Shown: positions 33,038 to 41,279 of the stretch, piece after piece
Layout: each line of letters opens with the position of its first letter
Position numbering within the stretch: position 1 is the stretch's first letter
NCBI GenBank assembly: GCA_934154445.1
Contig: CAKPGC010000001.1
Span: forward strand, 124,001 to 188,000
Source of the DNA: an uncultured Clostridia bacterium
GTDB lineage: Bacteria > Bacillota > Clostridia > TANB77 > CAG-508
Direction of reading: 5' to 3'
DNA: 64,000 nucleotides
Translations under genes and position numbers: made by a program
Notes under the pieces: generated by a model
Told to the model about the DNA's origin: nothing
Database searches by the model: none
Seen by the model: only the letters and a program-made list of their open reading frames with translations

Positions 33038-34291
33038 CTAGATTTTCATTTTCTGTATTGCTTTTAATACTCCAAATTTTCCGTAATTATATGTTAGTCC
33101 ACCTTGCATATATGCTATAAATGGTTTTCTTATTGGTCCATCACAACTCAATTCTATTGTTGATCCTTCTGTGAATGTTCCAGCCGCCATTATTACTTTG
33201 TCTTCATAGCCACCCATTTCACTCGGAATTGGTATTACTCCTGAATCAATTGGAGAACCACTTTGAATTCCTTGACAGAACTTCACTAAATTATCTTCAT
33301 TTCCAAATTTAATTGTTTGTACTATATCTGCTCTTATTTCATCAAATTTAGGATCTACATCATAAGATAGTTTTTCTAAAATTCTACTAGCAAATATTGC
33401 TGTTTTTACACTTGATTCAACCACTTGTGGTGCAAAAAATAATCCTTTTAATATTCTAGTATTTTGTCCTAATGATGGTCCTATTTCTTTTCCAATTCCA
33501 GGTGCTGTTAATCTTTCTGCACATAATTCAATCAAGTCTTTTCTTCCAACTATATAAGCTCCTGATGTAGCTATTCCAGCTCCTAAGTTTTTCATTAATG
33601 ATCCTACAGCTATGTCAGCACCAACTTCTATTGGTTCTCTATCTTGTACAAACTCTCCATAACAATTATCTACCATTATTATAACTTCTTTATTTACTTC
33701 TCTTATTGCCTTTATAACTTTTTCTATTTTTTCAATGGTTAAACTTTTTCTTGTTGAATATCCTCTTGATCTTTGGATTTCTACTAATTTAACATCTTGT
33801 TTTTTAAGTCTTTCTTGTATTGATTTTATATCAAAATCATTTTCTATAAGCTCTATTTGTTCATATTTAACTCCATACGCTTTTAATGAACTTTGACTTG
33901 TTTCTGTTCCACATCCTATTACAGTCTGAAGTGTATCATAAGGTGCACCTGTTATACTTATCATTGTGTCATTTGCTCTTAAAAGTGCTGATAATGTTAT
34001 TGCTAATGCATGTGTTCCAGAAATAAATTGTGCACGCACAAGACTGTCTTCTGCTTTAAACACTTTTGCATATATTTCCTCAATTTTATTTCTTCCTGGT
34101 TCATCTATTCCATATCCTGTTGATGTGTTTAAATGCATTTCTTGTAAATCACATTCTTGAAACGCCAATAATACTTTTAAACTATTTTTTTGACTTATTT
34201 TTTCTATAGTTCTAAACTGTTCTTTTATCTCTTCTTCTACCTGATTTGATAATTTTTCTAAATCTTCATCAATTCCTAAATCTTTTAACAT
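33038..34291 (-). CDS. PLP-dependent methionine gamma-lyase-family protein (YnbB type)
   Basis: A 417-aa fold-type I PLP enzyme of the family once labelled aluminium resistance. The PLP Lys is in GSLMKNLGAG, with HLNTSTGYGIDEPGRN near the N-terminus and an upstream Asp in MVDNCYGEFV that would hold the pyridine N. Real substrate unknown; many clostridial genomes carry it beside HI0933 or glnA genes. AAGGGA precedes ATG. Same strand as HI0933 but 48 bp apart. Confidence 0.88.
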   Translation of the reverse strand: MLKDLGIDEDLEKLSNQVEEEIKEQFRTIEKISQKNSLKVLLAFQECDLQEMHLNTSTGYGIDEPGRNKIEEIYAKVFKAEDSLVRAQFISGTHALAITLSALLRANDTMISITGAPYDTLQTVIGCGTETSQSSLKAYGVKYEQIELIENDFDIKSIQERLKKQDVKLVEIQRSRGYSTRKSLTIEKIEKVIKAIREVNKEVIIMVDNCYGEFVQDREPIEVGADIAVGSLMKNLGAGIATSGAYIVGRKDLIELCAERLTAPGIGKEIGPSLGQNTRILKGLFFAPQVVESSVKTAIFASRILEKLSYDVDPKFDEIRADIVQTIKFGNEDNLVKFCQGIQSGSPIDSGVIPIPSEMGGYEDKVIMAAGTFTEGSTIELSCDGPIRKPFIAYMQGGLTYNYGKFGVLKAIQKMKI

Positions 34292-34379
34292 TTTTATCTT
34301 TCCCTTCGTTTCCTTTGACTACATTTTATATGATAGTACTATAATATTTTACTATATTTCTTTATAAAATGCAATGGAC

Positions 34380-34408
34380 TTGCACTTTTATGTAAATTAT
34401 GGTATAAT
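34380..34408 (+). promoter_or_regulatory. Promoter of the RelA/SpoT-like gene
   Basis: TTGCAC 34380-34385, TATAAT 34403-34408, 17-bp spacer. Confidence 0.8.
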
Positions 34409-34450
34409 TATACACGGTTTTTAATATTATAGAAAGGAGGTATTACATAT

Positions 34451-36103
34451 ATGAGTAATAAACCATTTAATAATGATATCGAAAATAAAAAATACGAAGA
34501 ATTTTATAATAATTATATATTAAAAGATATTGATGAAATGATTTTATCTAACGACATAGATATAATGAAATATATCGAAATAGTTGTTTCTGGTTTATTA
34601 TTAGACATAAACAAAAAATTTCCAGAACCAAATTATTCAATATATATAACATATAGAATAAAGTCTCAAAAAAGTGATATTGAGAAATTATCTGATTACA
34701 CTCGTAGATTAAAAAATAATTCGTCTATTTCTATTAAAGATATTACAGATTTAATTGGATTACGTATTATAATTGAAAAAATACCTCGCAATATAACAAT
34801 TAGTAAAAATAATCCTGAATATACAGCATTTAAAGAACTTTCTAATGAAAGAGAAAAAAATATTAGTCTTTCAAAAAAATTTCATGAGTTTGAATCTCAA
34901 ATAGACAATAATGATTGTACGTGTTTTGAATATTATACTCAAAGCAAAAATATTATAAAAGACATTTTAAGTACATTTGAATCCGAAACTGTATACTCAA
35001 AAGATTATGCAAAAGAACTAAAAATAAAATATAATAAATTAATTGCCGAATGTGATAAAAAAATAAAAATATTAACAGCATTAGGAGATTATGATTCAAA
35101 AATTGATATAGATAGTTTAGGAAATGATCAAAATCATTATAAAATAGATTTTAAGGAATTATTAAGAAGCTTTGATTCTCGAATTGATAGCAAGTTAGGG
35201 TTAAAACTATACTCTAATGCTTTACCTGATATAGTTGAAAATTCTTCTACACTTAAAAATCTTGGAATATCAACTAGTAAAGACCCCTCTAGAATAAAAA
35301 ACAAAAGAGAAGAAAGTGGATATGTTTCAGATTTTCTAGGTTTAGATTCTAGTATAATTCCTATAAAGACAGAATTACAAATAATGTATACAAACGAACA
35401 CCAAGAAAGTATCACTGGTTATTCGGCTCATAGTAAAATGCCTGGTAAAGAAGCTAACTTTATGGAAATACCATCAGCTTATGTTAATAGGAATATGTTA
35501 TTATTAGATAATATTGGTGATTCCACATTCATTTCAAATAATGAACTTAGTTTATTTAATAAAATTTGTAGCATAAAAAATATAGATAAAAAAAATATGT
35601 CATTATTAAAATGCTTAACCAACAAATCAAATGTTGTATTAAAAGATAAGTATCCAGTAGGAGTAAAAATAGATTCTAAATATCTAAATGTCTTAAGGGA
35701 TATATGTAATTTGAATGATGAGGAAACTACTCTCCTTAAGAAAGAGCTTTATGAAGATGGATGCAAAATTTATGACTCATGGGCAAAAAACATATCTGCA
35801 TATCATGCAACAGCAAGATTAGATAAAGAATCTTCTGCTAAAAACAGAGTTAAAATCCACTATGATGATCCTTATGAATGCTTAGCACATGCTATAAGAG
35901 AACAAATAGATGGACATAACCCAAATTCGATTGATTCAGAATATTATTTAGAATGTGTTTATAAGCATCAATCTGATTTGCTTAAAAGTGTTGGTTTAAT
36001 GTCTACTGAAAGTTCTATAATGGATTTTGAAATTAATGAATATGCAAAACATTCATTAAATAAATTATCAGAAAAAATTAAAAATATCGAATCAGAAAGA
36101 TAA
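34451..36103 (+). CDS. Divergent RelA/SpoT-domain protein with a large insertion
   Basis: A 550-aa soluble protein. Residues 62-110 (YRIKSQKS then KDITDLIGLRIII) match the start of the (p)ppGpp synthetase domain, with the Asp of DLIGLRI at the Mg site. About 180 residues then intervene before the domain resumes at GYVSDFLGL (290) and TELQIMYTNEHQ..GYSAHSKM (307-330), where Glu308 matches the catalytic EIQ motif. A further 220 residues are unassigned. No HD hydrolase, TGS or ACT domain is present, so it is neither Rel nor a standard small synthetase. It has AAAGGAGG and its own promoter, with no antitoxin-like neighbour. Confidence 0.75.
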   Translation: MSNKPFNNDIENKKYEEFYNNYILKDIDEMILSNDIDIMKYIEIVVSGLLLDINKKFPEPNYSIYITYRIKSQKSDIEKLSDYTRRLKNNSSISIKDITDLIGLRIIIEKIPRNITISKNNPEYTAFKELSNEREKNISLSKKFHEFESQIDNNDCTCFEYYTQSKNIIKDILSTFESETVYSKDYAKELKIKYNKLIAECDKKIKILTALGDYDSKIDIDSLGNDQNHYKIDFKELLRSFDSRIDSKLGLKLYSNALPDIVENSSTLKNLGISTSKDPSRIKNKREESGYVSDFLGLDSSIIPIKTELQIMYTNEHQESITGYSAHSKMPGKEANFMEIPSAYVNRNMLLLDNIGDSTFISNNELSLFNKICSIKNIDKKNMSLLKCLTNKSNVVLKDKYPVGVKIDSKYLNVLRDICNLNDEETTLLKKELYEDGCKIYDSWAKNISAYHATARLDKESSAKNRVKIHYDDPYECLAHAIREQIDGHNPNSIDSEYYLECVYKHQSDLLKSVGLMSTESSIMDFEINEYAKHSLNKLSEKIKNIESER

Positions 36104-36139
36104 AAAAGTTAGAAATTTAAATATTTCTAACTTTTTATT
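36102..36139. terminator. Bidirectional terminator
   Basis: AAAAAGTTAGAAAT / ATTTCTAACTTTTT stem between the RelA/SpoT-like gene and rpsR. Confidence 0.85.
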
Positions 36140-36149
36140 ATATTTACTA

Positions 36150-36428
36150 TTATTGTTGTGCATAAGGTAATACAGCAATATGTCTAGCTCTTTTTACAGC
36201 TATAGTAATATCTCTTTGATGTTTTGCACAACATCCTGTTGTTCTTCTTGGTAATATTTTACCTTTATCATTAACAAATTTCTTTAATTGATCTGCATTT
36301 TTATAATCTAGTTCAAAGTTTTTATCACTACATAAAACGCATACTTTTTTTCTTTGTTTTCTGAATTTTGGATTGTAATCTTCATCATAATCTTTATTAT
36401 TATTTCTTTTTTGTTTTTTATCTGCCAT
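36150..36428 (-). CDS. rpsR: 30S ribosomal protein S18
   Basis: Partner of S6 in the 30S platform. The 92-aa protein has a charged N-terminal extension (KKQKRNNNKDYDEDYN), a CVLCSDKNFELDYKN segment with two Cys that may bind zinc, and the S18 core KGKILPRRTTGCCAKHQRDI. Last in the rpsF-ssb-rpsR operon. Confidence 0.96.
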   Translation of the reverse strand: MADKKQKRNNNKDYDEDYNPKFRKQRKKVCVLCSDKNFELDYKNADQLKKFVNDKGKILPRRTTGCCAKHQRDITIAVKRARHIAVLPYAQQ

Positions 36429-36454
36429 TTTATTATTTTCCCCCTCTCATAGTT

Positions 36455-36883
36455 TTAGAATGGTAAATCATCTGCTGATGATGTTTCAAAATCTGCCCCC
36501 ATACTTCCAGGCATTGTACTACCAAAAGTATTTTCAAAAGTTCCTGCTCCAATGTCTCCATCTCTCTTTGAATCTGCAAAATATGCTTCTTCTGCAACAA
36601 CTTCTGTTATATAATGTTTAACACCTTGATCATCATCATAAGTTCTTGTTTGAATTCTACCAATTATTCCCACTTGTTGACCTTTTTTAAAGTATTTACT
36701 ACAAAATTCTCCTAATTTACTCCAAGCAACAATATTTATAAAATCTGCTTGTCTTTCTTCTCCTTGTCTAACAAATCTTCTATTTACTGCTAAACTAAAT
36801 GATGCAACTAAAGTATTGTTTGTTTGTGTGTATCTTACTTCTGGATCTCTTGTAAGTCTTCCCATTAATATTACTTTATTCAT
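36455..36883 (-). CDS. ssb: Single-stranded DNA-binding protein
   Basis: OB-fold protein protecting ssDNA. MNKVILMGRLTRDPEVRYTQ, then FINIVAWSKLGEFCSKYFKK and GRIQTRTYDD are characteristic; the acidic tip ends DDLPF, the usual partner-binding tail. At 142 aa it is normal. Sits between rpsF and rpsR as in most Firmicutes. Confidence 0.97.
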   Translation of the reverse strand: MNKVILMGRLTRDPEVRYTQTNNTLVASFSLAVNRRFVRQGEERQADFINIVAWSKLGEFCSKYFKKGQQVGIIGRIQTRTYDDDQGVKHYITEVVAEEAYFADSKRDGDIGAGTFENTFGSTMPGSMGADFETSSADDLPF

Positions 36884-36949
36884 TTTTATTCCTCTTTTCT
36901 TTACTCTAATTTAGGTCCCACATTTATATTTTTAATTATGCTCTTAAAA

Positions 36950-37234
36950 TTAAGCTTCTTTTCTTACAACAATAAATTTAATTATATCGTCTGTAATTCT
37001 GTAAACTCTTTCAAGTTCAGCTATTGAATCTGCTTTTGCTTCAAAGTTAAATAACATATATGTACCTTCTTTGAATTTCTTAATTTCATAGGCTAATCTT
37101 TTTTTACCCATGTTTTCAACAGATTCTACTTTTCCGTTTTCATTTATTAATCCTGTGAATTTTTCTTCTAAGGCTTTTAAACCTGCTTCATCAACATTTG
37201 GATTAACAATGATAACACTTTCGTATTTATTCAT
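36950..37234 (-). CDS. rpsF: 30S ribosomal protein S6
   Basis: S6 pairs with S18. The core reads NKYESVIIVNPN, then KKRLAYEIKKFKEGTYMLFNF, with the final RITDDIIKFIVVRKE. I start at ATG 37234 behind GGGAGGTG; a GTG three codons earlier is part of the ribosome site. First gene of rpsF-ssb-rpsR. Confidence 0.96.
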   Translation of the reverse strand: MNKYESVIIVNPNVDEAGLKALEEKFTGLINENGKVESVENMGKKRLAYEIKKFKEGTYMLFNFEAKADSIAELERVYRITDDIIKFIVVRKEA

Positions 37235-37292
37235 TATTTTCACCTCCCTATGGATTTATACAACCTAACTTTTTAGTTAAGTAGAGATGCTC

Positions 37293-37329
37293 AAAAATAG
37301 CCATGCTCTTTTTAAGCATAGCTATTTTA
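37293..37329 (-). terminator. Terminator after the P-type ATPase
   Basis: AAAATAGCTATGCT / AGCATGGCTATTTT stem on the minus strand with T-run, between the ATPase gene and rpsF. Confidence 0.8.
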
Positions 37330-37390
37330 TCATATTTTTGTTTATTTTGCAAGTTTTTTTAAAATTTTATTTCTATTAGTTTTTTAATAA

Positions 37391-40036
37391 TTAACTTTTA
37401 GCAAATACCTTTTTTATTGAAATTGCTTTTTTATCATTTTTTGAATCTATTTTTTTCTGTAATTCTATAACTGGAATAGGTAAAATGGAAATAATAATTG
37501 TAATAATCCATTGAGTCAAATTCAAAGGAATAACCTCAAATATGCCAGCTAATGCAGGAATAACAACAACTATTCCTTGAGTTAGTACACCTAAAATAAA
37601 ACTTCCTAACAAATACTTATTTTCAAAAAGTCCTGCTTCAAAAATAGACCTTTCATTTTTAACATTAAAACTATGAATCAACTCTAAAAATCCTATTGAT
37701 AAAAATGCCATAGTTCTGCCAACTTCTAGTCCATAATACTTATTTCCAATACTGAATGCAACAAGAGTAAGTACCCCTATCATAATCCCTTCAACAATAA
37801 TTTTATTCCACAAACCATCTGCAAATATTCCTTTTTTACTATCAACTGGTTTTCTGTTCATTATGTCTTTTTCAGGATTTTCAAGTCCCAATGCTATTGC
37901 AGGTAATGAGTCAGTAACTAAGTTTATCCATAATAATTGAATTGCAAGTAAAGGGGATTTTAATCCTAAAACTAATCCTATAAAAATTGTTACAATTTCA
38001 CCTATATTGGTTGCAATTAAAAAATGAATTGCCTTTTTTATATTATCATATATATTTCTTCCTTGTTTTACCGCTTCAACTATTGTTACAAAATTGTCAT
38101 CTGTAAGAATTATATCTGCAGCATTTTTGGCAACATCAGTACCATTCTTTCCCATTGCAATTCCAATATCAGCATTTTTAAGTGCCGGGCTATCATTTAC
38201 ACCATCTCCAGTCATTGCCACCACTGCCCCAGTTTTTTGCCATGCTTTAACTATTCTAACTTTGTGCTCAGGTGTTACTCTTGCAAAAACAGAATATTCT
38301 TTTATGTTTTTTTCTAATTGTCCTTGTGTCATTTTGTCAAGTTCTTGTCCTGTTATGGCCCTATCATTTAAACCTAAAATTCCCAAATTCTTTGCTATAG
38401 CTTTTGCAGTTTCTAAATGATCACCTGTAATCATAACCGTTTTTATTCCTGCATTTTGACAAGTTTTTACTGCTTCTTTAACACCTTCTCTTGGTGGATC
38501 AATCATCCCAATAAGTCCAAGAAAAGTTAGATTATTTTCAATATTTTCTGAATCTATTTTATTTGGTAATGAATCTACATCTTTGTATGCTACAGCTATT
38601 ACTCTTAATGCTTTTTGTGCCATCTGTCTGTTATCGTTTTGAATCCTTGCAGTTTGTAAAGTTTGAACCCTTATATTATTTAAATTATTTGCATCTAAAA
38701 TTTCCTTCGTACATCTTTGTAATAGTACATCTGGTGCACCTTTGGTAATTATACGATACTTATTTCCTATTTTATGTATTGTTGTCATCATTTTCCTATT
38801 AGAATCAAATGGTACCTCATTAATTCTTGGCATTAACATTTCTAATTCATTTTTTAAGGCTCCCATGTTTATACTTTCTTCTACAATTGCTTTCTCTGTT
38901 GGCTCACCAGATACAATTTGGTTTTCTTTTTCCACAAAAATCTCACAATCTGTGCATAATGTAGCCAATTCTATTATAAGTTTTCTATTTGAACTTTTAA
39001 CATCTACAACTTTCATTTTGTTTTGAGTAAGTGTTCCTGTTTTATCAGAACAAATAACACTACTACTTCCAAGAGTTTCAACTGCTGGCAATTTTCTGAT
39101 TATACTATTCTTTTTTGCCATTTTTGTAACACCTATTGAAAGCATAATTGTAACTATAGCAGGTAATCCCTCTGGAATCGCAGCAACAGCAAGTCCTACA
39201 GATGTCATAAACATTTCAACTGGTTCTATATGTTTTATCAACCCCATTATAAATATTACTATACAAATAACCAAACATGCTAATCCAAGTATTTTTCCTA
39301 CTTCACCTAATTTTTTCTGTAATGGTGTTTCTGGTGCTTCATCCTCAATAATCATATTAGCTATTTGTCCAACTTTTGTATTCATTCCCGTATCTGTAAC
39401 AACTGCTCTTCCATGTCCATTTACAGTAATACTTGCCATAAATGCCATATTTTTCATATCACCTAAAGGAATATCTTTTTTACATATTATATCTGCATCT
39501 TTTAATGATGGTTCTGTCTCCCCCGTTAAAGAGGATTCTTCTATTTTCAAATTATGACTTTCTAAAATTCTACAGTCAGCTGGTACATAATTTCCTGCTT
39601 CTAATTCTATAATATCTCCTTTAACCAAATCTTCTGCATTTATTTTCCTCTTTTTACCATCTCTAATAACTTTGGCAATTTGAGGCGTCATTTTTTTTAA
39701 TGCTTCAATCGACTTTTCAGCCTTTGCTTCTTGGATTACTCCCATTAATGCATTAAATATAACTATTCCAATAATTATAATAGAATCTACATAGTCATTT
39801 TCCCCTTGCATCTTTGAAACAATTGCAGATATTATAGAAGCTATTATTAAAATAATAATCATGAAATCGTTAAACTGTTTTAAAAATTTTATAAACAGAC
39901 TCTCTTTCTTCTTTTCTTTCAATTTATTCTTTCCGTATTCATTTTGCCTTTTCTTTACCTGTTCATATTGTAATCCATTTTTTTCATTTGTACCTAAACT
40001 TTTTAAAATTTCATCTTTTTTCAAAGTTTGCCACAT
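37391..40036 (-). CDS. Cation-transporting P-type ATPase (P2A/Ca2+ type)
   Basis: An 881-aa ATP-driven pump with ten predicted helices. Actuator motif SLTGETEP, M4 motif AAIPEGLPA, phosphorylation site CSDKTGTLTQNK, nucleotide-domain KGAPDVLL and hinge TGDGVNDSPALKNADIGIAM are present. IPEGLP and the M6 NLVTDSLPA pattern point to calcium (SERCA/PMCA-like) transport. No regulator or metal-binding N-terminal domain. Transcribed alone, ending at a strong terminator. Confidence 0.93.
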   Translation of the reverse strand: MWQTLKKDEILKSLGTNEKNGLQYEQVKKRQNEYGKNKLKEKKKESLFIKFLKQFNDFMIIILIIASIISAIVSKMQGENDYVDSIIIIGIVIFNALMGVIQEAKAEKSIEALKKMTPQIAKVIRDGKKRKINAEDLVKGDIIELEAGNYVPADCRILESHNLKIEESSLTGETEPSLKDADIICKKDIPLGDMKNMAFMASITVNGHGRAVVTDTGMNTKVGQIANMIIEDEAPETPLQKKLGEVGKILGLACLVICIVIFIMGLIKHIEPVEMFMTSVGLAVAAIPEGLPAIVTIMLSIGVTKMAKKNSIIRKLPAVETLGSSSVICSDKTGTLTQNKMKVVDVKSSNRKLIIELATLCTDCEIFVEKENQIVSGEPTEKAIVEESINMGALKNELEMLMPRINEVPFDSNRKMMTTIHKIGNKYRIITKGAPDVLLQRCTKEILDANNLNNIRVQTLQTARIQNDNRQMAQKALRVIAVAYKDVDSLPNKIDSENIENNLTFLGLIGMIDPPREGVKEAVKTCQNAGIKTVMITGDHLETAKAIAKNLGILGLNDRAITGQELDKMTQGQLEKNIKEYSVFARVTPEHKVRIVKAWQKTGAVVAMTGDGVNDSPALKNADIGIAMGKNGTDVAKNAADIILTDDNFVTIVEAVKQGRNIYDNIKKAIHFLIATNIGEIVTIFIGLVLGLKSPLLAIQLLWINLVTDSLPAIALGLENPEKDIMNRKPVDSKKGIFADGLWNKIIVEGIMIGVLTLVAFSIGNKYYGLEVGRTMAFLSIGFLELIHSFNVKNERSIFEAGLFENKYLLGSFILGVLTQGIVVVIPALAGIFEVIPLNLTQWIITIIISILPIPVIELQKKIDSKNDKKAISIKKVFAKS

Positions 40037-40158
40037 AAAATATTCACTCCTTTTTCTTATGCATTTATTTTATTAAAGTATATGTGGCTTGTACTTTTTT
40101 ATTCCAAATAAATCACTAACTTAATTTTATGTCATATTATGTTGTAAGGGGTGTTATT

Positions 40159-40737
40159 ATGTTCAATTCAATTTTATTAGCAATCTCAAGTAGTATAGAC
40201 TCACTTGGAATAGGAATAACTTATGGAATAAAAAAAACAAAGATATCTCCAATAGGAAAAATAATTTTGTTTATTATTTCCATAACAATAACTTATCTTT
40301 CAATATTTTTAGGGAATTTGATACATAGTATTTTTCCTAGTTTTTTAACAAAATTAATTGGTAGTTTTATCTTAATATTTATGGGCATTTATATATGTTT
40401 TGAAGCATTAAAAAAGAAAAGTCGTTCTTCAAATGTTTTTAACAATCCAATATCGTCTGACCTAGATAATTCAAATACAATAGATTCAAAGGAATCCGTA
40501 ATTTTAGCAATTGCACTTTCCTTGGATAGCTTTTGTATTGGCATTTGTGGAAGTATTACTGATATTAATTTAGCTCTATTTCCATTTTTAGTTAGTATTT
40601 TTCAATTAATTTTTTTAAATTTTGGTACAATAATTGGTATTAAAATTAATGATTTTTATAAATTGCAACAAAATATCTGGTCAATAATTTCTGGATTTTT
40701 ATTAATTACAATTGGATTTTTTAGATTTTTTTATTAA
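40159..40737 (+). CDS. ytaF: YtaF-like sporulation membrane protein (MntP superfamily)
   Basis: About 192 aa with six predicted membrane segments in two repeated halves, each starting with the Asp-containing motif (SSSIDSLGIGITYG and LALSLDSFCIGI-type). This is the MntP/LysE-like fold; the SSIDSLGIG..YGIKK form is typical of YtaF, found in spore formers. Transport substrate unknown. I start at ATG 40159 with AAGGGGTG upstream. The gene is divergent from the P-type ATPase. Confidence 0.82.
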   Translation: MFNSILLAISSSIDSLGIGITYGIKKTKISPIGKIILFIISITITYLSIFLGNLIHSIFPSFLTKLIGSFILIFMGIYICFEALKKKSRSSNVFNNPISSDLDNSNTIDSKESVILAIALSLDSFCIGICGSITDINLALFPFLVSIFQLIFLNFGTIIGIKINDFYKLQQNIWSIISGFLLITIGFFRFFY

Positions 40738-40741
40738 GTAC

Positions 40742-40770
40742 TTGTAAAATTTTATATGGTTTGTTATAAT
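40742..40770 (+). promoter_or_regulatory. Promoter of the 119-aa gene
   Basis: TTGTAA 40742-40747, TATAAT 40765-40770, 17-bp spacer, starting only 5 bp after ytaF. Confidence 0.7.
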
Positions 40771-40804
40771 TGCCTCACGAAAAATTTTTTTGGAGGTAAT
40801 GTCT

Positions 40805-41164
40805 ATGACACAAGGACAAACAAAGGCAACACTAATTACATTTCGGTTTAAGGAGGAAATTTTTCAAGTACAATTAGAAACAACTTTTGAAAATGGAAAA
40901 GTAACATCAGTTTCAGAGTCAACTCAAAAGTTTTTTGATTACTTAAAAAGTTTAAAACTTATATTGGAAACAGAAGATATCTACAAATGGATAAATTCTT
41001 CAGAAAATATAACTTTACATTTCTTTTCAAATTCTAAAAACTCATATAGAGTTAGAAAAAAAGCCGAAATACTTGGTTTGAAAATTATATTAGGGGACTA
41101 TTTTATTAAGAAAAGAGCCGAATCTCTAAAAAAGGCTTTCCAAACCAATAGTTGTCTTAACTAG
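40805..41164 (+). CDS. Hypothetical protein (119 aa)
   Basis: A soluble small protein beginning MTQGQTKATLITFRFKEEIF. Two beta strands and helices are suggested; the second half (NSKNSYRVRKKAEILGLKI) is basic. No cysteine, no signal peptide. TGGAGG precedes the ATG chosen here. Own promoter and terminator indicate a single-gene unit. No family recognised. Confidence 0.7.
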   Translation: MTQGQTKATLITFRFKEEIFQVQLETTFENGKVTSVSESTQKFFDYLKSLKLILETEDIYKWINSSENITLHFFSNSKNSYRVRKKAEILGLKIILGDYFIKKRAESLKKAFQTNSCLN

Positions 41165-41214
41165 ACATTTCATTACCTTGCATCAATAGTAATAGATGCA
41201 TTAAAGTATATTGT

Positions 41215-41250
41215 AAAAAAACGATGGAAAATAATTATTTCCATCGTTTT
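41215..41250 (+). terminator. Terminator between 119-aa gene and smc
   Basis: AAACGATGGAAA / TTTCCATCGTTT stem, T-run on the plus strand, A-run on the other side, so usable both ways. Confidence 0.85.
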
Positions 41251-41279
41251 CATATTAATATTTGACTATTTAGATTTTG

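Noticed and set aside
40742..40770. Manganese (yybP-ykoY) riboswitch near the MntP-like gene
   Set aside because: The 5' region of ytaF is too short and lacks the conserved loops; only a simple promoter for the next gene is seen.
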